A stretch of 64,000 nt of DNA from Planctomycetota bacterium. GTDB lineage: Bacteria > Planctomycetota > Phycisphaerae > Sedimentisphaerales > Anaerohalosphaeraceae. Position numbers and translations under genes: made by a program. The DNA lies in contig VRUI01000002.1 of the NCBI GenBank assembly GCA_019456225.1, forward strand, positions 110,189 through 174,188. Reading direction: 5' to 3'. The notes under the pieces are model-generated. The model saw only the letters and a program-made list of their open reading frames with translations. It did not search any database and had not been told where the DNA came from. Numbering within the stretch: the first letter of the stretch is position 1; every line of letters starts with the position of its first letter. Positions 1 to 8,304 of the stretch are shown piece by piece.

Positions 1-621
1 ATTACAGAAGCCATCGAAAACTGTGTCGAAATAAAGAATTTATTTCCAGCTCGAAAAGGTTCTCCGTATAAAGAACTTCATTCCCCAATTGTGTATGGCT
101 TGCTAGCACATTCTCATAATTGGAAAGGGAAAAAATCAACTCCTTTGGAAAATATTGAAAATAAGCTGCTCGAAAAAGATCAAAAGTTCGTTGATCATCC
201 TAGAAAAGCACTTGACCTTGTTTGTGTGGCAGACCTAGCAGCTTGGGTTTTATTCAAAATGACATTTTATGGGCCAAAACAATCTAAGGATTGGGAAAGA
301 ATGGCTCCAATTTATGGAACTTTGGGATCAGCTTCGACGGGATACATAGAGCATAGCAAAAATAGTTTGAACCAGGAAAGTCATTTCACGCCAGTTGGAA
401 CATTCATTTCATATCTATCCAAGAGCCTTGCGTGGGAAAATCATGAGTATAGGAGCTTGGCGGACTATTATAGAATCACGTATATTAGTGGCTCAGGACA
501 AGGCACCAGTATGAGAAGGTGGAGTGCAGATATTTATTCTGATGACATCAGGACAAAAGTTGAAAATGGCATGTTGAGTAATGGAGCTCCTTGGGATGAA
601 TGGTCAATCTGCTTTCCATAG
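1..621 (+). CDS. Hypothetical protein, 5' end cut by window edge
   Basis: The reading frame is open from base 1 to the TAG at 619-621, so this is the C-terminal 206 residues of a longer protein; the first in-frame start inside the window is a GTG at 91, which I regard as internal. The visible part has no signal peptide, membrane segment or repeat, is rich in aromatic residues (Trp, Tyr, Phe), and ends in WSICFP. I do not recognise the family. It points toward the HzsA-like gene and is separated from it by a hairpin-rich stretch without genes. Only the existence of a coding frame is claimed. Confidence 0.6.
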   Translation: MTEAIENCVEIKNLFPARKGSPYKELHSPIVYGLLAHSHNWKGKKSTPLENIENKLLEKDQKFVDHPRKALDLVCVADLAAWVLFKMTFYGPKQSKDWERMAPIYGTLGSASTGYIEHSKNSLNQESHFTPVGTFISYLSKSLAWENHEYRSLADYYRITYISGSGQGTSMRRWSADIYSDDIRTKVENGMLSNGAPWDEWSICFP

Positions 622-662
622 GAGGAAATTAAAGGTGTCAGTGTGAATTTTTGGGATTTGGC

Positions 663-944
663 GCACTCCTTTGGAGTGCTTGACCCCGGATTGGTGAATC
701 CGGGGCTAAATGAATTGGAATTCTTGTATGATTAATTTTGGGGTTACAGAACGTAAACGGCAGGGGCTTGAGCGGCGTATGCTTGATTGCGGTCTGCTTG
801 AGGATGATCCATTCGACTGCGCTCAGGACAAGCATTGAAGAAAAATTCGTTCGAAGCAGTGGGGCGGTTTGTGCGGGCCCTTTGGGCCCTTACCCCCTAC
901 CGCGGGGGTAGGGGGTTAAGTGGTTTGGAAACCGCCTTTGGCGG
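663..944. repeat. Cluster of five or more short GC-rich hairpins
   Basis: Perfect inverted repeats with tiny loops follow each other: 663-679 (7-bp arms, loop TTT), 684-705 (9-bp arms, loop GGTG), 874-889 region (GGGCCC on both sides of TTT), 892-916 (10-bp arms ACCCCCTACC, 5-nt loop), 922-933 and 932-944 (CCGCC around TTT). A further imperfect one lies near 1037-1058. Loops of TTT recur. The pattern suggests repeated extragenic palindromes rather than a single terminator. Confidence 0.6.
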
Positions 945-1109
945 ATACTATTACATGCTGTGTCCCGGGTTCCTCCTTCGACTTCGGGCCTTTGGTCCTT
1001 CGCTCAGGATGACAGGGGGATTTCGATTTATAATTGATTCCCGACGTGAAGCCGGGATGTTCCAGATTGATGATTTATTAATGTGTTTTTGGGAAATGGG
1101 AGATTGTCA

Positions 1110-1190
1110 ATTGGGTTGTAAAATAGGGCAGTTAATTAAAGGGACGGGATTGCAGGATGCTATTTTACCTAAACCCCCGAAAAAGGCTCC
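1110..1190 (+). repeat. REP-like sequence related to the one near 59 kb
   Basis: Shares the block TTGGGTTGTAAAAT (about 1112) with 59128, and the block GCAGGATGCTATTTTACC plus a following CCCC-GAAAAAGG with the sequence at 59255-59335. The same words in the same order at two sites nearly 58 kb apart indicate a dispersed element. I cannot define its exact ends. Confidence 0.45.
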
Positions 1191-1192
1191 CG

Positions 1193-1239
1193 GAGCCTTT
1201 AGTTAACAGGAGCCTTTAGTTAACAGCCTTTAGTTAACA
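1193..1239. repeat. 17-bp tandem repeat, about 2.8 copies
   Basis: The unit GAGCCTTTAGTTAACAG is present at 1193-1209 and 1210-1226 without a mismatch, followed by a truncated copy at 1227-1239 lacking the first four bases. It abuts a REP-like sequence and lies between convergent genes. Confidence 0.85.
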
Positions 1240-1455
1240 TTGTACTGGTCGGGGAAATCGGCAAGGATTCCTGGCACCCAGAGAAGAAAAATCACAAACA
1301 ACCATACGAAATAACGCTTACATACTTTTGTCATAATAATCCTACCTAACTGTCACGTTTTTTGTGTGCTTTCAGCGCAGCGATTATCCCTGCGCTCGCG
1401 CTTCGGGCTACTGTTGGCAAGATGCCAACAGTATGTAACAATGCCGGCAGTTCGT

Positions 1456-4155
1456 CTATCTCTTCTCTTCCGGTACCGGTGACGTATAGCTAAGCGCCGT
1501 CTCAAATGTAGGTACCGGCCTATAGTTTGGGTGGTCCTTGTGCTTCGTATTTCTCCTACCCCAGTACGATCCATAGTACTGGGCATTGCTGTCAACCCAT
1601 GTTGTTATCCGAATCATATCTTCCTGCGAGATCTTAATGTCTTTGTGCTGCTTAGCAAGTCTTTCCGCATGTTCTGCCAACGTCTTATCCTTAAGCTTAA
1701 CCTTGCCAGGATTCAACATCGCCACAAGTACACTTGCATGTGACCCAAGCGATCTCGGAGGCAAGTAATGAACATTGCCCGTCTTCGGATGATTCTCACC
1801 GATAGTCGGTCCGACCAGATCGTAACTTCTTCTGCCCTTACCGCCGCGTCTTTCCGGTATCAGCTTTTCATACGACACGCTAAAAAATTGTGTCTCTTCA
1901 CCAGTCAAAACAAGGCCAGCCTTTGGCTTATCGCCGCTATGGCACTTGATGCAGTGCTTGTCAAGAACCGGCTGGACATCCGTAGCATAATGAATTGGCC
2001 GTTGACCAGTCTTTTCGCCCGGCTGAGGCCCCGGCATCGATGGCGCCCTTTTAAGTGCCATTACAACATTCATTTGTCGCTTCTTCGGCAGATTATCCGG
2101 CATCTCATGACAGCCGATACAGCTTCGCACCTCACCAGGCCGATAGTTTACATAAGTCCTCTCACGCTGAACCTCCATGTAATTCTCGTCCAAAACCTGG
2201 AACGAAATATTCCTGTCAGCAGGTACAATAAAGTACGCCGAACCATCGTCATAAACCGGCACGATACCATGCTGAACTTTCAGCCCAAGTGCCGTATCCT
2301 TTGTAATAACCGCATGCTGCTGATCGTACTCGTCACCACCCCAGCGGCGTCTCGTCGCCCATGGTCGCGGCATCTGCTCGTTAATACGGATATACTTGAT
2401 AGTGCCCCGCTCAACATCGTCAAGGCCGTGATAAACGTCGGTGACAATACAAGCCGCCTGGTCCTTCTTGGCTAGCAGTTCATTTTTTGCACTTGCAAGA
2501 ACAGGAGGCTTAACTCTCGGCTTCAACGGCATCGGCATAAAGCACCCAATATTGCCAGCCTGATAGATCAGCTCCGCATCGCCATTGTCACTGAGAAGAT
2601 ATAGTTGCCAGTCGATCTTGTTACGATAGCTTTCGCCATTGGGATTCATACTTACAAGAAACTCATCTTTAGACAGCGGATAAGGATCCTTGAAAACACG
2701 CTTGCCGCGATTGTCCACATCCCTGAAATGAAAGCCTCCTTCGCCCGGAATAACAATATCATCCGTAACAAACTCCATCGGCTCAGTAGTGCGAATGTTT
2801 TTCGTAGTGTCGATCTTAATGACCGTTCCGATAGAGTTCTGCGGGTAGTGAGGCACACCCATTGCGACGAAAAGATTATTCTCGCCAGGTATCGCTCTGC
2901 CCTGCGTTATCGTCGGAGGCAGCGAAATATCGTTACCATAGATCTCCGCTGACGCATACCCATCCGGATGCATCGCCCAAAGACACTTAACACTTACAGC
3001 ACCCTTGTCATAATACTCCCAGCGTGTATACATGATCCGCCCGTCATTCAAAACACTCGGCGTAGCTTCACTGACCGAACTGTTCGTAAGTTTCTCCATA
3101 TTGCTGCCATCGCCATCAATGCGATACAATACCGTCGTCGTAAAGATGTCCGGGCTGTCACAGAGAATACCATACTGACACCGCGTCGAGATAAAACATA
3201 TCCCGCCGTCAGGCAGATAACAAGGGTCCATGTCATCGGTACCATGATGATAACCCCGCTGATATTTCTTAACTAGTTCCGCCTCATCTTCCTGCGGGAA
3301 AGTCAGCTGCTTCAAACCGCTGCCGTCAACATTGCATTCGTACAACCTGTAGCCAATATTATTCGCGCCCTTCCAGCAGAACACGATTTTCTTAGCATCA
3401 AACGAAAGATCAAACCTTCCAAACACGCCACCCTCAAGCCCCTTGACGACATCTTTAATTTTGCCGGTCTTAAGGTCAAGCGTGCAGATATTGCCAAACG
3501 GGTCGAAACTGCTGTTGATATAATCCGTATAATAGTGATTCGACGTATACTTCATGCGCTTGACAAAGATAAGTTTGTCGACACCCTGATCGATAAGTTT
3601 CTTCGCTGCCTCTTTCGAAAACTTCGGCTCATACTTGACCGGCCCAAGGCTCTCCACTTCGATGCTATCAAACCACGCCTTACCAGTCGCATCTCCCCAG
3701 CCGCCAAACAAACAATTGATCATCACTTCGCCGCCGGTACTTTCAAAAACACACTGAACATGCTGCCAGTCCTGCGTTCCTTTTATCGAGCGAGTCTTAA
3801 AATTCGTCCCATGAACACTTAGAACCGCACCCCACCCTTCATCTTTAAGATTTTCTGTCTTAATAAAGCCCCAGAGCTTGTATTTATGATAAGGCTTAAG
3901 TATGATCTTCTGCCCCCACGAAGCATTGCCGCCAGTCTTCGATGATATCATAAGACTGCTTTTGTCATGAAAGCCATCTTTAGACATCTCAAACTTCGCC
4001 TTCCCGCCCCACGTCGATGCCGCCCCAACCTTAGGCAGACCGTTTTCGACCTCCTGGAAACGATAGTTTTTAAGCAGATTGTTCGCAAAACTCAGATTGG
4101 CTGTTGAAAATAGAACTAAAAAGACAAGTGTGACGCTGTGTTTGAAAGTTTTCAC
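1456..4155 (-). CDS. Exported HzsA-like di-haem c-type cytochrome with beta-propeller
   Basis: Resembles the hydrazine synthase alpha subunit middle-domain family that is expanded in Planctomycetes; outside anammox bacteria its function is unknown. The order is: signal peptide (starting VKTFKHSV, cleaved after SFA), an N-terminal beta-sandwich resembling a carbohydrate-binding module, a propeller domain (about residues 190-600) with Asp/Gly-rich turns and the conserved YHHGTDDMDPCYLPDGG segment, and two haem-binding motifs near the C-terminus, CIGCH and CIKCH. A frame extends to an ATG at 4185, but the GTG at 4155 has an AAGGGG ribosome site just upstream and begins an ideal signal peptide, so I prefer it. 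Likely periplasmic; the electron partner is not visible nearby. Convergent with the gene at 1-621. Hydrazine synthesis is not implied. Confidence 0.85.
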   Translation of the reverse strand: MKTFKHSVTLVFLVLFSTANLSFANNLLKNYRFQEVENGLPKVGAASTWGGKAKFEMSKDGFHDKSSLMISSKTGGNASWGQKIILKPYHKYKLWGFIKTENLKDEGWGAVLSVHGTNFKTRSIKGTQDWQHVQCVFESTGGEVMINCLFGGWGDATGKAWFDSIEVESLGPVKYEPKFSKEAAKKLIDQGVDKLIFVKRMKYTSNHYYTDYINSSFDPFGNICTLDLKTGKIKDVVKGLEGGVFGRFDLSFDAKKIVFCWKGANNIGYRLYECNVDGSGLKQLTFPQEDEAELVKKYQRGYHHGTDDMDPCYLPDGGICFISTRCQYGILCDSPDIFTTTVLYRIDGDGSNMEKLTNSSVSEATPSVLNDGRIMYTRWEYYDKGAVSVKCLWAMHPDGYASAEIYGNDISLPPTITQGRAIPGENNLFVAMGVPHYPQNSIGTVIKIDTTKNIRTTEPMEFVTDDIVIPGEGGFHFRDVDNRGKRVFKDPYPLSKDEFLVSMNPNGESYRNKIDWQLYLLSDNGDAELIYQAGNIGCFMPMPLKPRVKPPVLASAKNELLAKKDQAACIVTDVYHGLDDVERGTIKYIRINEQMPRPWATRRRWGGDEYDQQHAVITKDTALGLKVQHGIVPVYDDGSAYFIVPADRNISFQVLDENYMEVQRERTYVNYRPGEVRSCIGCHEMPDNLPKKRQMNVVMALKRAPSMPGPQPGEKTGQRPIHYATDVQPVLDKHCIKCHSGDKPKAGLVLTGEETQFFSVSYEKLIPERRGGKGRRSYDLVGPTIGENHPKTGNVHYLPPRSLGSHASVLVAMLNPGKVKLKDKTLAEHAERLAKQHKDIKISQEDMIRITTWVDSNAQYYGSYWGRRNTKHKDHPNYRPVPTFETALSYTSPVPEEKR

Positions 4156-4463
4156 CGTAAAACCCCTTAAAATGAGATTTCCCATATAACCTTATATATT
4201 TCAGCTCAGCTACGCCGCTAAGCCTCTTTTCCAATAGGATACCAGATTGACCTCAAAAACTCAAGCTCTCCAGCTTCATTTTGAGGCTGTTTCTGCCAAA
4301 ATAATAGTCAAAACACGAATTTGGCAACTGACTATCGTTTCTTTGACATACCTCACCCAGTGTCTCCGTCTGAAATCCATGTTTTTCAGCAATTCTTATC
4401 ATTAGTCATAACCAATGCCCACAGTAAACTCTCCGACCAACGCACGTTCCGTATGCGCACAAA
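4156..4463. other. Intergenic region without recognisable gene
   Basis: About 300 bases between the HzsA-like gene and the terminator of the zinc-ribbon gene. It must hold the promoter of the HzsA-like gene, but I see no convincing sigma-70 or sigma-54 motif, and no RNA gene. Confidence 0.4.
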
Positions 4464-4505
4464 AAAAGCCCTGAAAAACGCTTCGAATCAGTTTTACAGG
4501 GCTTT
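4464..4505 (-). terminator. Intrinsic terminator of the zinc-ribbon gene
   Basis: On the minus strand AAAAGCCCTG and CAGGGCTTTT form a 10-bp stem, and the 3' arm runs into a seven-T tract. The stop codon TAA of the upstream gene lies inside the stem. The plus strand also ends in a short T run, so it may work both ways. It would close the long minus-strand flagellar cluster. Confidence 0.8.
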
Positions 4506-4705
4506 TAGCCGAAACAGTTGCCTTTTCCATCAACAAATACGCCTCCGCCGATCCCATCGATGGCACTTAGAGCTTCGCCAAGCTCTTCCATCGCCGGAAC
4601 CTTGAACAGTATCAGGCATTTCGGGCAGGTTATTCTCCGGTCAGCAGCATCTGAAGACAGTAATATCCGATCATTACAGCGAGGACATTTAACACACATC
4701 TTCAT
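4505..4705 (-). CDS. Small zinc-ribbon protein, 66 aa
   Basis: Two CxxC knuckles, CPRC near residue 6 and CPKC near residue 25, form a typical planctomycete zinc ribbon with the intervening ILLSSDAADRRIT strand. The C-terminal half is acidic and glycine-rich (IDGIGGGVFVDGKG). I chose the ATG at 4705, which starts directly before the ribbon; a longer frame to 4750 would add a hydrophobic stretch with no ribosome site. It sits downstream of the FlgM-like gene and is followed by a strong terminator. A nucleic-acid or protein-binding role is possible but not shown. Confidence 0.6.
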   Translation of the reverse strand: MKMCVKCPRCNDRILLSSDAADRRITCPKCLILFKVPAMEELGEALSAIDGIGGGVFVDGKGNCFG

Positions 4706-4861
4706 ACAATACGCTTCTAAAAAAAGAGAAAATAAAAAAGGCGAGGACAAATATTGAAAGCGGACGGCAAACCGTATTCCTCGCCATTTAAGATCAATCC
4801 ATTATATTATAGACGGTACAGCCTTCCCTGGCTGGCATTGCCGTTATATTTAAAACTGTTA

Positions 4862-5137
4862 CTAAATTCCAAATTCCACGATATTGTCTGCGGCTTGCTG
4901 AATGTTTTCCGGGGTATCGAGCTGGCCGGACGCCATAAGCTGCTGTGCTTTGTCTACAGCTGCCTGATTAATTCCTTGTGCGGCAAGTGCAGCCCTAATA
5001 AAATCGATACTTGGCTCACCTACGGAAATTCCGCCGGCCTGAACTACTTTACCACGCTGCCTGTTCGTCATTTTAGATGTAAAATCTCTGGCAAGTCTTT
5101 GGACATTGTAAATATTAGCATTTTCAATATTCATCAT
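4862..5137 (-). CDS. flgM: FlgM-like anti-sigma-28 factor
   Basis: A 91-residue protein with the general plan of FlgM: a flexible polar N-terminal half and a C-terminal pair of helices, with AVDKAQQLMASGQLDTPENIQQAADNIVEF matching the helix-turn pattern by which FlgM clamps sigma-28. In flagellated bacteria FlgM holds FliA inactive until it is exported through the finished hook. The match is weak at sequence level and rests partly on context: fliA lies 2 kb upstream on the same strand in the same flagellar cluster. ATG-ATG offers two starts; AAAGGA lies just upstream of both. An unrelated small helical protein cannot be excluded. Confidence 0.6.
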   Translation of the reverse strand: MMNIENANIYNVQRLARDFTSKMTNRQRGKVVQAGGISVGEPSIDFIRAALAAQGINQAAVDKAQQLMASGQLDTPENIQQAADNIVEFGI

Positions 5138-5359
5138 TACATCCTTTTACATAAACGCGACCCTCGCAGTTTTAGTTGCATCATCTAATTTAAAACTATC
5201 AAGTCCACAAGTACGAAAGTACACCATAAAGTTATCTTACTCACTATTAATATTATCGCATCGCATCTGAAAAACTTTAATAATTTTACTGGAATTTTCA
5301 ATTTTTCATTAAAGCTCTGCTATTACTACTGAAAATCGTAGTTTTCTTCGTAAATATCC

Positions 5360-5989
5360 CTACTCAAGTGTCTGAGAAATCTCATAAGTAATAAATTTAT
5401 TATATATTCTCGGACTATACATAACTATTTCCCACTCCATCGGTTTATATCCGGATCTCATCTGAGTACTGAAGAACGACTTGATTCTTTCTTCTGTTTT
5501 CGCATCTGTGCTGTCCCACACCTGGTCAATCGCCCAGAGAAGCTGACCAGTCGTACAGTCAACAAGTTCTAGTTTAAGGCCAATTGAATATCGCGGGAAG
5601 GGACGGTAACGTACTATCTCCCCGTAAAGGACGGCGGCGGCGCCGAATCTTGTTTGAATGTCGCCAAGTTGCTTCATCGAAATATCTGAATCTGTAGAAA
5701 GGTTTAAGCTTTTCCATTTCGGGTCTTTAATATACAGGGTATCGAGCCCGAATATCTGTTTTTTCTGTATTTCTTCCGAAAGTGCCATGGTCAGTTCTTT
5801 GCCTAGCTCCTGGTTCGCCGAAAGATTCTCCATCTCAAGCATTACCACCCTGCCGATCGACTTGAGGTTGTAATCTGGGTACCTGTAAAATCTCAGCGGG
5901 TTTATAGAGTCGTCTTTTTTCGTCTCAAATAAGCATCCTGAGATCGGCAGCAGTGCTAATGCCAGAAGCAATATAATATTCTTTATCAT
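5360..5989 (-). CDS. Lipoprotein with TolB-N/FlgT-like domain
   Basis: A lipoprotein signal peptide ends in the lipobox LPISGC, so Cys19 should be acylated. The mature part has the alternating helix/strand pattern of the TolB N-terminal or FlgT-type fold: GRVVMLEMENL, then LGKELTMALSEEIQKK, then RFGAAAVLYGEIVRYR and IGLKLELVDCTTGQLLWA. Proteins of this type handle outer-membrane complexes; in vibrios FlgT belongs to the basal-body H-ring. Its place in a flagellar cluster makes a basal-body or outer-membrane role likely but unproven. Confidence 0.65.
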   Translation of the reverse strand: MIKNIILLLALALLPISGCLFETKKDDSINPLRFYRYPDYNLKSIGRVVMLEMENLSANQELGKELTMALSEEIQKKQIFGLDTLYIKDPKWKSLNLSTDSDISMKQLGDIQTRFGAAAVLYGEIVRYRPFPRYSIGLKLELVDCTTGQLLWAIDQVWDSTDAKTEERIKSFFSTQMRSGYKPMEWEIVMYSPRIYNKFITYEISQTLE

Positions 5990-6081
5990 TTTCTTTTTCC
6001 CGTAACAAACACGGTTACAATTGCCAAAAACAAACTAAAGACTAAAAACTAATAACTATTTCACTTCTCCCCAGGATAGGT

Positions 6082-6582
6082 TTATTCAGCTCCGAGGAGT
6101 TTTAGTATTCTTACCAGAGCCTTAAGCTGCTCTTTGTGAACTTCGTTGATCTCCTCGCGGAAGCCGAGGACGTTGGCTTTCCAACCGTCAAGTTCTTTTC
6201 TCATTTCGATAAGCAATTCGTTGGCGTCTGAAAGTTCCTTTTCGGTTATTTTAAGATTTGCGCTCATCGCATCGAATCTTTTAACAAGCCTTTCATTATC
6301 AGTTGTCAGTTCAGCGTTAAGTTTTTCCAGAAGTTCGTTCTTCGATTTAAATTCTTTGTACTTCTCGGTCCAGTTGCGAACATCTCCAAGATTACTATTA
6401 TCGCCAGTGTTTGATATAAATCTTTTCCTGCTGTCAGTTGGGACATGCTCCTGGGAATCCGGCTTTTTCTTTATTCCGGTGAACGTCGCGTGGGCTATCT
6501 CTTCAGGAACATTCATATTACATCCGCTCAACACTATAATTACCAAGGTTAAAACCAGAAATGTTTTTTTAATATGGTTCAT
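6082..6582 (-). CDS. Lipoprotein with long C-terminal coiled coil
   Basis: Starts at the ATG at 6582 (an upstream in-frame TTG at 6594 lacks support). The signal peptide TFLVLTLVIIVLSGC has a clear lipobox LSGC. After a polar linker, residues about 70-166 form heptad-rich helices (KNELLEKLNAELTTDNERL, KITEKELSDANELLIEMRKEL), i.e. an extended coiled coil ending in LKLLGAE. I do not recognise a named family. Placed between the FlgT-like lipoprotein and small cytosolic genes in the flagellar cluster, it may be an envelope scaffold. Confidence 0.65.
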   Translation of the reverse strand: MNHIKKTFLVLTLVIIVLSGCNMNVPEEIAHATFTGIKKKPDSQEHVPTDSRKRFISNTGDNSNLGDVRNWTEKYKEFKSKNELLEKLNAELTTDNERLVKRFDAMSANLKITEKELSDANELLIEMRKELDGWKANVLGFREEINEVHKEQLKALVRILKLLGAE

Positions 6583-6618
6583 TGTATTTTCCAATAAATA
6601 ATTCGTTTAGTTTTTGAG

Positions 6619-6855
6619 TTAATTATAATTACATTTTATCTGACTTACTGTTCCGCACGGACAAACCACTTCGATCGTTGCATACTCGGCAGTGGTTTCT
6701 ATCACTCTTGCACTGGCCTGTGCGTCTTCTGACGGAGGTTTTCCCTCGTCTGCCGGAACACTGCCAATCGCCAGTGACCCTATCGGAAGCTGAAAAACAC
6801 CTTCGACATTAACTTTGCTGCTCTTTATTATAGGCGACAAAAATGCGGTACTCAT
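6619..6855 (-). CDS. Small protein with C-terminal CPCG motif
   Basis: A 78-residue protein of unknown family. The last part, EYATIEVVCPCGTVSQIKC, resembles a half zinc ribbon (CxC plus a later Cys) and the middle is Pro/Glu/Ala-rich. No signal peptide or membrane segment is present. It sits within the minus-strand flagellar cluster and is probably co-transcribed with fliA. Coding status is supported by spacing and the lack of a competing frame, not by family recognition. Confidence 0.5.
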   Translation of the reverse strand: MSTAFLSPIIKSSKVNVEGVFQLPIGSLAIGSVPADEGKPPSEDAQASARVIETTAEYATIEVVCPCGTVSQIKCNYN

Positions 6856-6907
6856 TTATTATTATATCCTTTCTATATTATTCGTGCTGCCAACGCACGA
6901 TTCCTGC

Positions 6908-7150
6908 TCAGGCACGAAAATCTATATGATCCATATCTTTGTCAGCAAGAACTTCTTTTTCTTCGATCTCAAGTTCTTCTTCGAGTTTTTCGTCAATGCC
7001 ACCGCTCTGCTTGACGTCATGACGGTCTTTTCTTTTGTTTTCGTCTTTTTTTTCTTTTCTTCTTTCGATGCTGTTACTGAGATTGCTTAGTCCTTGAATA
7101 TGGTGCAGGGTATCTATCGGGTTGATATTGATATCTCTATCGACCATCAT
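6908..7150 (-). CDS. Small highly charged protein overlapping fliA
   Basis: An 80-residue, strongly charged protein: a basic block (IERRKEKKDENKRKDRHD) followed by an acidic block (EKLEEELEIEEKEVLADKD). The gene begins 13 bases before the fliA stop, so translation is probably coupled to fliA. I do not recognise a family. The charge pattern suggests a partner-binding or disordered protein. Position suggests a role in flagellar gene expression, but that is inference. Confidence 0.45.
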   Translation of the reverse strand: MMVDRDININPIDTLHHIQGLSNLSNSIERRKEKKDENKRKDRHDVKQSGGIDEKLEEELEIEEKEVLADKDMDHIDFRA

Positions 7151-7937
7151 CGTATTCCTTTAGCTGGCTTGACAGTGAAAAGATCGCACTTGCATGAAGC
7201 TGGCTCACTCTCGACTCGGTAACCTCCAGTGCAAGGGAAGCCTCTTTCATTGTCAGTTCCTGATGATAATACAGTATTATCACCTGCCTTTGTTTCTCAG
7301 GCAAGTTCGTTATGCATTCTGCGAGCATGGAGGCAAGTTCTCTTTTTTCGATAGCCGATTCCGGGGTGTCGGTCTTATGGGCAATAAGAACATCACCCAG
7401 TGCAGGCTCATCGTCATTAAGACCATGGATGGACATAAAATGCCTGGACCTTGCATTCTCGAATATTTTGTAGAGCTTATCTACGGTAATATCCATTTTG
7501 CCGGCAAGTTTTTCGTCTTCGATGATGAATCCGGTCTTTTCAATATTTTCCCGGGATATCTCTTCTGCCTGCTGAATCTGTTTGGAAAGGTTTGCAGGCG
7601 CAAACGACCAGCTTCTAAGCTCGTCGATAATTGCACCTTTAACCCTTATATAAGCGTATGTCTTAAACTCGGCATTTCTCGTCGGATCGAAATCACGAGC
7701 CGCTTTTACCAGTCCGACACTCCCTGCCGAGACAAGATCTTCCTTTGTAAGCGGAGGTTTTATGTAAGTAGTGACCTGGTCGACGATCCTTCCGACCATC
7801 GGCAAATACTCTATAACCATTTTGTCCGGGTCGTGCTTTTTTTGACCGGAGGCATAGGCTTTGGCAGCAAGTCCCTTGAGACACTGCTGATTCGCTTGCT
7901 CGACCGAATTGTCTGTTTCAACTGTCACCGATAACAC
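7137..7937 (-). CDS. fliA: RNA polymerase sigma factor FliA/WhiG family (sigma-28)
   Basis: Sigma-28 family protein that directs RNA polymerase to late flagellar and motility promoters. Region 2 is clear (PLTKEDLVSAGSVGLVKAARDFD, AEFKTYAYIRVKGAIIDELRSW), followed by region 3 and region 4 (LPEKQRQVIILYYHQELTMKEASLALEVTESRVSQLHASA), where the helix-turn-helix recognises the -35 element. Length is usual for the family (266 aa). The start is a GTG at 7937; a second GTG four codons later is possible. It lies downstream of flhA and upstream of an FlgM-like gene, giving a complete sigma/anti-sigma pair in one cluster. Confidence 0.95.
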   Translation of the reverse strand: MLSVTVETDNSVEQANQQCLKGLAAKAYASGQKKHDPDKMVIEYLPMVGRIVDQVTTYIKPPLTKEDLVSAGSVGLVKAARDFDPTRNAEFKTYAYIRVKGAIIDELRSWSFAPANLSKQIQQAEEISRENIEKTGFIIEDEKLAGKMDITVDKLYKIFENARSRHFMSIHGLNDDEPALGDVLIAHKTDTPESAIEKRELASMLAECITNLPEKQRQVIILYYHQELTMKEASLALEVTESRVSQLHASAIFSLSSQLKEYDDGR

Positions 7938-7969
7938 CCGCTTAATGCTAATCGCTAATTACTAAACTA

Positions 7970-8206
7970 CTATTGTTCTTCGGCATTTTCATCTTCACTT
8001 ATCTTACTGTCAACCATCGCAGTAAGAACGATCCTTGCGACAATACGCAAAGCTATTGTCATCATGCAATATACAAATACGGCTCCACATATTGCCCTAT
8101 AGCTGCACGTAATTGGCTCAACTCCATTGATCACGCCCATAATGGCTACTAAAAATAACGCCGCTATTGAAAATATTCCCGCAATAGAACTAATATACTG
8201 CTTCAT
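7970..8206 (-). CDS. Small two-helix membrane protein
   Basis: A 78-residue protein with two hydrophobic helices (ISSIAGIFSIAALFLVAIMGVI and AICGAVFVYCMMTIALRIVARIVLTAM) and an acidic tail ending ENAEEQ. It lies between flhA and fliA, the place usually taken by flhF and flhG in many bacteria. I do not recognise the family. A role in export-gate assembly is conceivable from context alone. Confidence 0.55.
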   Translation of the reverse strand: MKQYISSIAGIFSIAALFLVAIMGVINGVEPITCSYRAICGAVFVYCMMTIALRIVARIVLTAMVDSKISEDENAEEQ

Positions 8207-8223
8207 CTCTGTTTCCTAATATA

Positions 8224-8304
8224 AAAGCCTCGGCCAAAAGGTCGAATCCACCAATAATCATTCATAAATAATCAATCTCAAACTGGCCGATCGGCTAATT
8301 TGAG
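8224..8304 (-). repeat. Two-hairpin intergenic repeat, copy 1
   Basis: Read on the minus strand: a long palindrome centred on CCGATCGG (8277-8304), an AT-rich spacer of TTGATTATTTAT type, then GGATTCGACC-TTTT-GGCCGAGGCT. The same order of parts occurs at 26394, 28474 and, inverted, 40672. It begins directly after the flhA stop codon, so it probably also affects the 3' end of that message. Confidence 0.65.

Larger units (their letters stand above)
622..1455. other. Gene-free stretch packed with small palindromes and repeats
   Basis: No credible gene lies here. The open frames at 638-835 (minus) and 835-1206 (plus) have erratic composition and run straight through palindromes, so I treat them as chance. 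The stretch contains a chain of short hairpins (663-944), a REP-like sequence (about 1110-1190) and a 17-bp tandem repeat (1193-1239). It separates two convergent genes and may serve as terminator or repeat landing ground. Confidence 0.6.

Noticed and set aside
835..1206. 123-codon frame on the plus strand
   Set aside because: It runs through several palindromes and a REP-like element, and its composition is unlike the neighbours.
1456..4155. Evidence for anammox metabolism
   Set aside because: The HzsA-like family is widespread in non-anammox Planctomycetes, and no other anammox gene is in the window.
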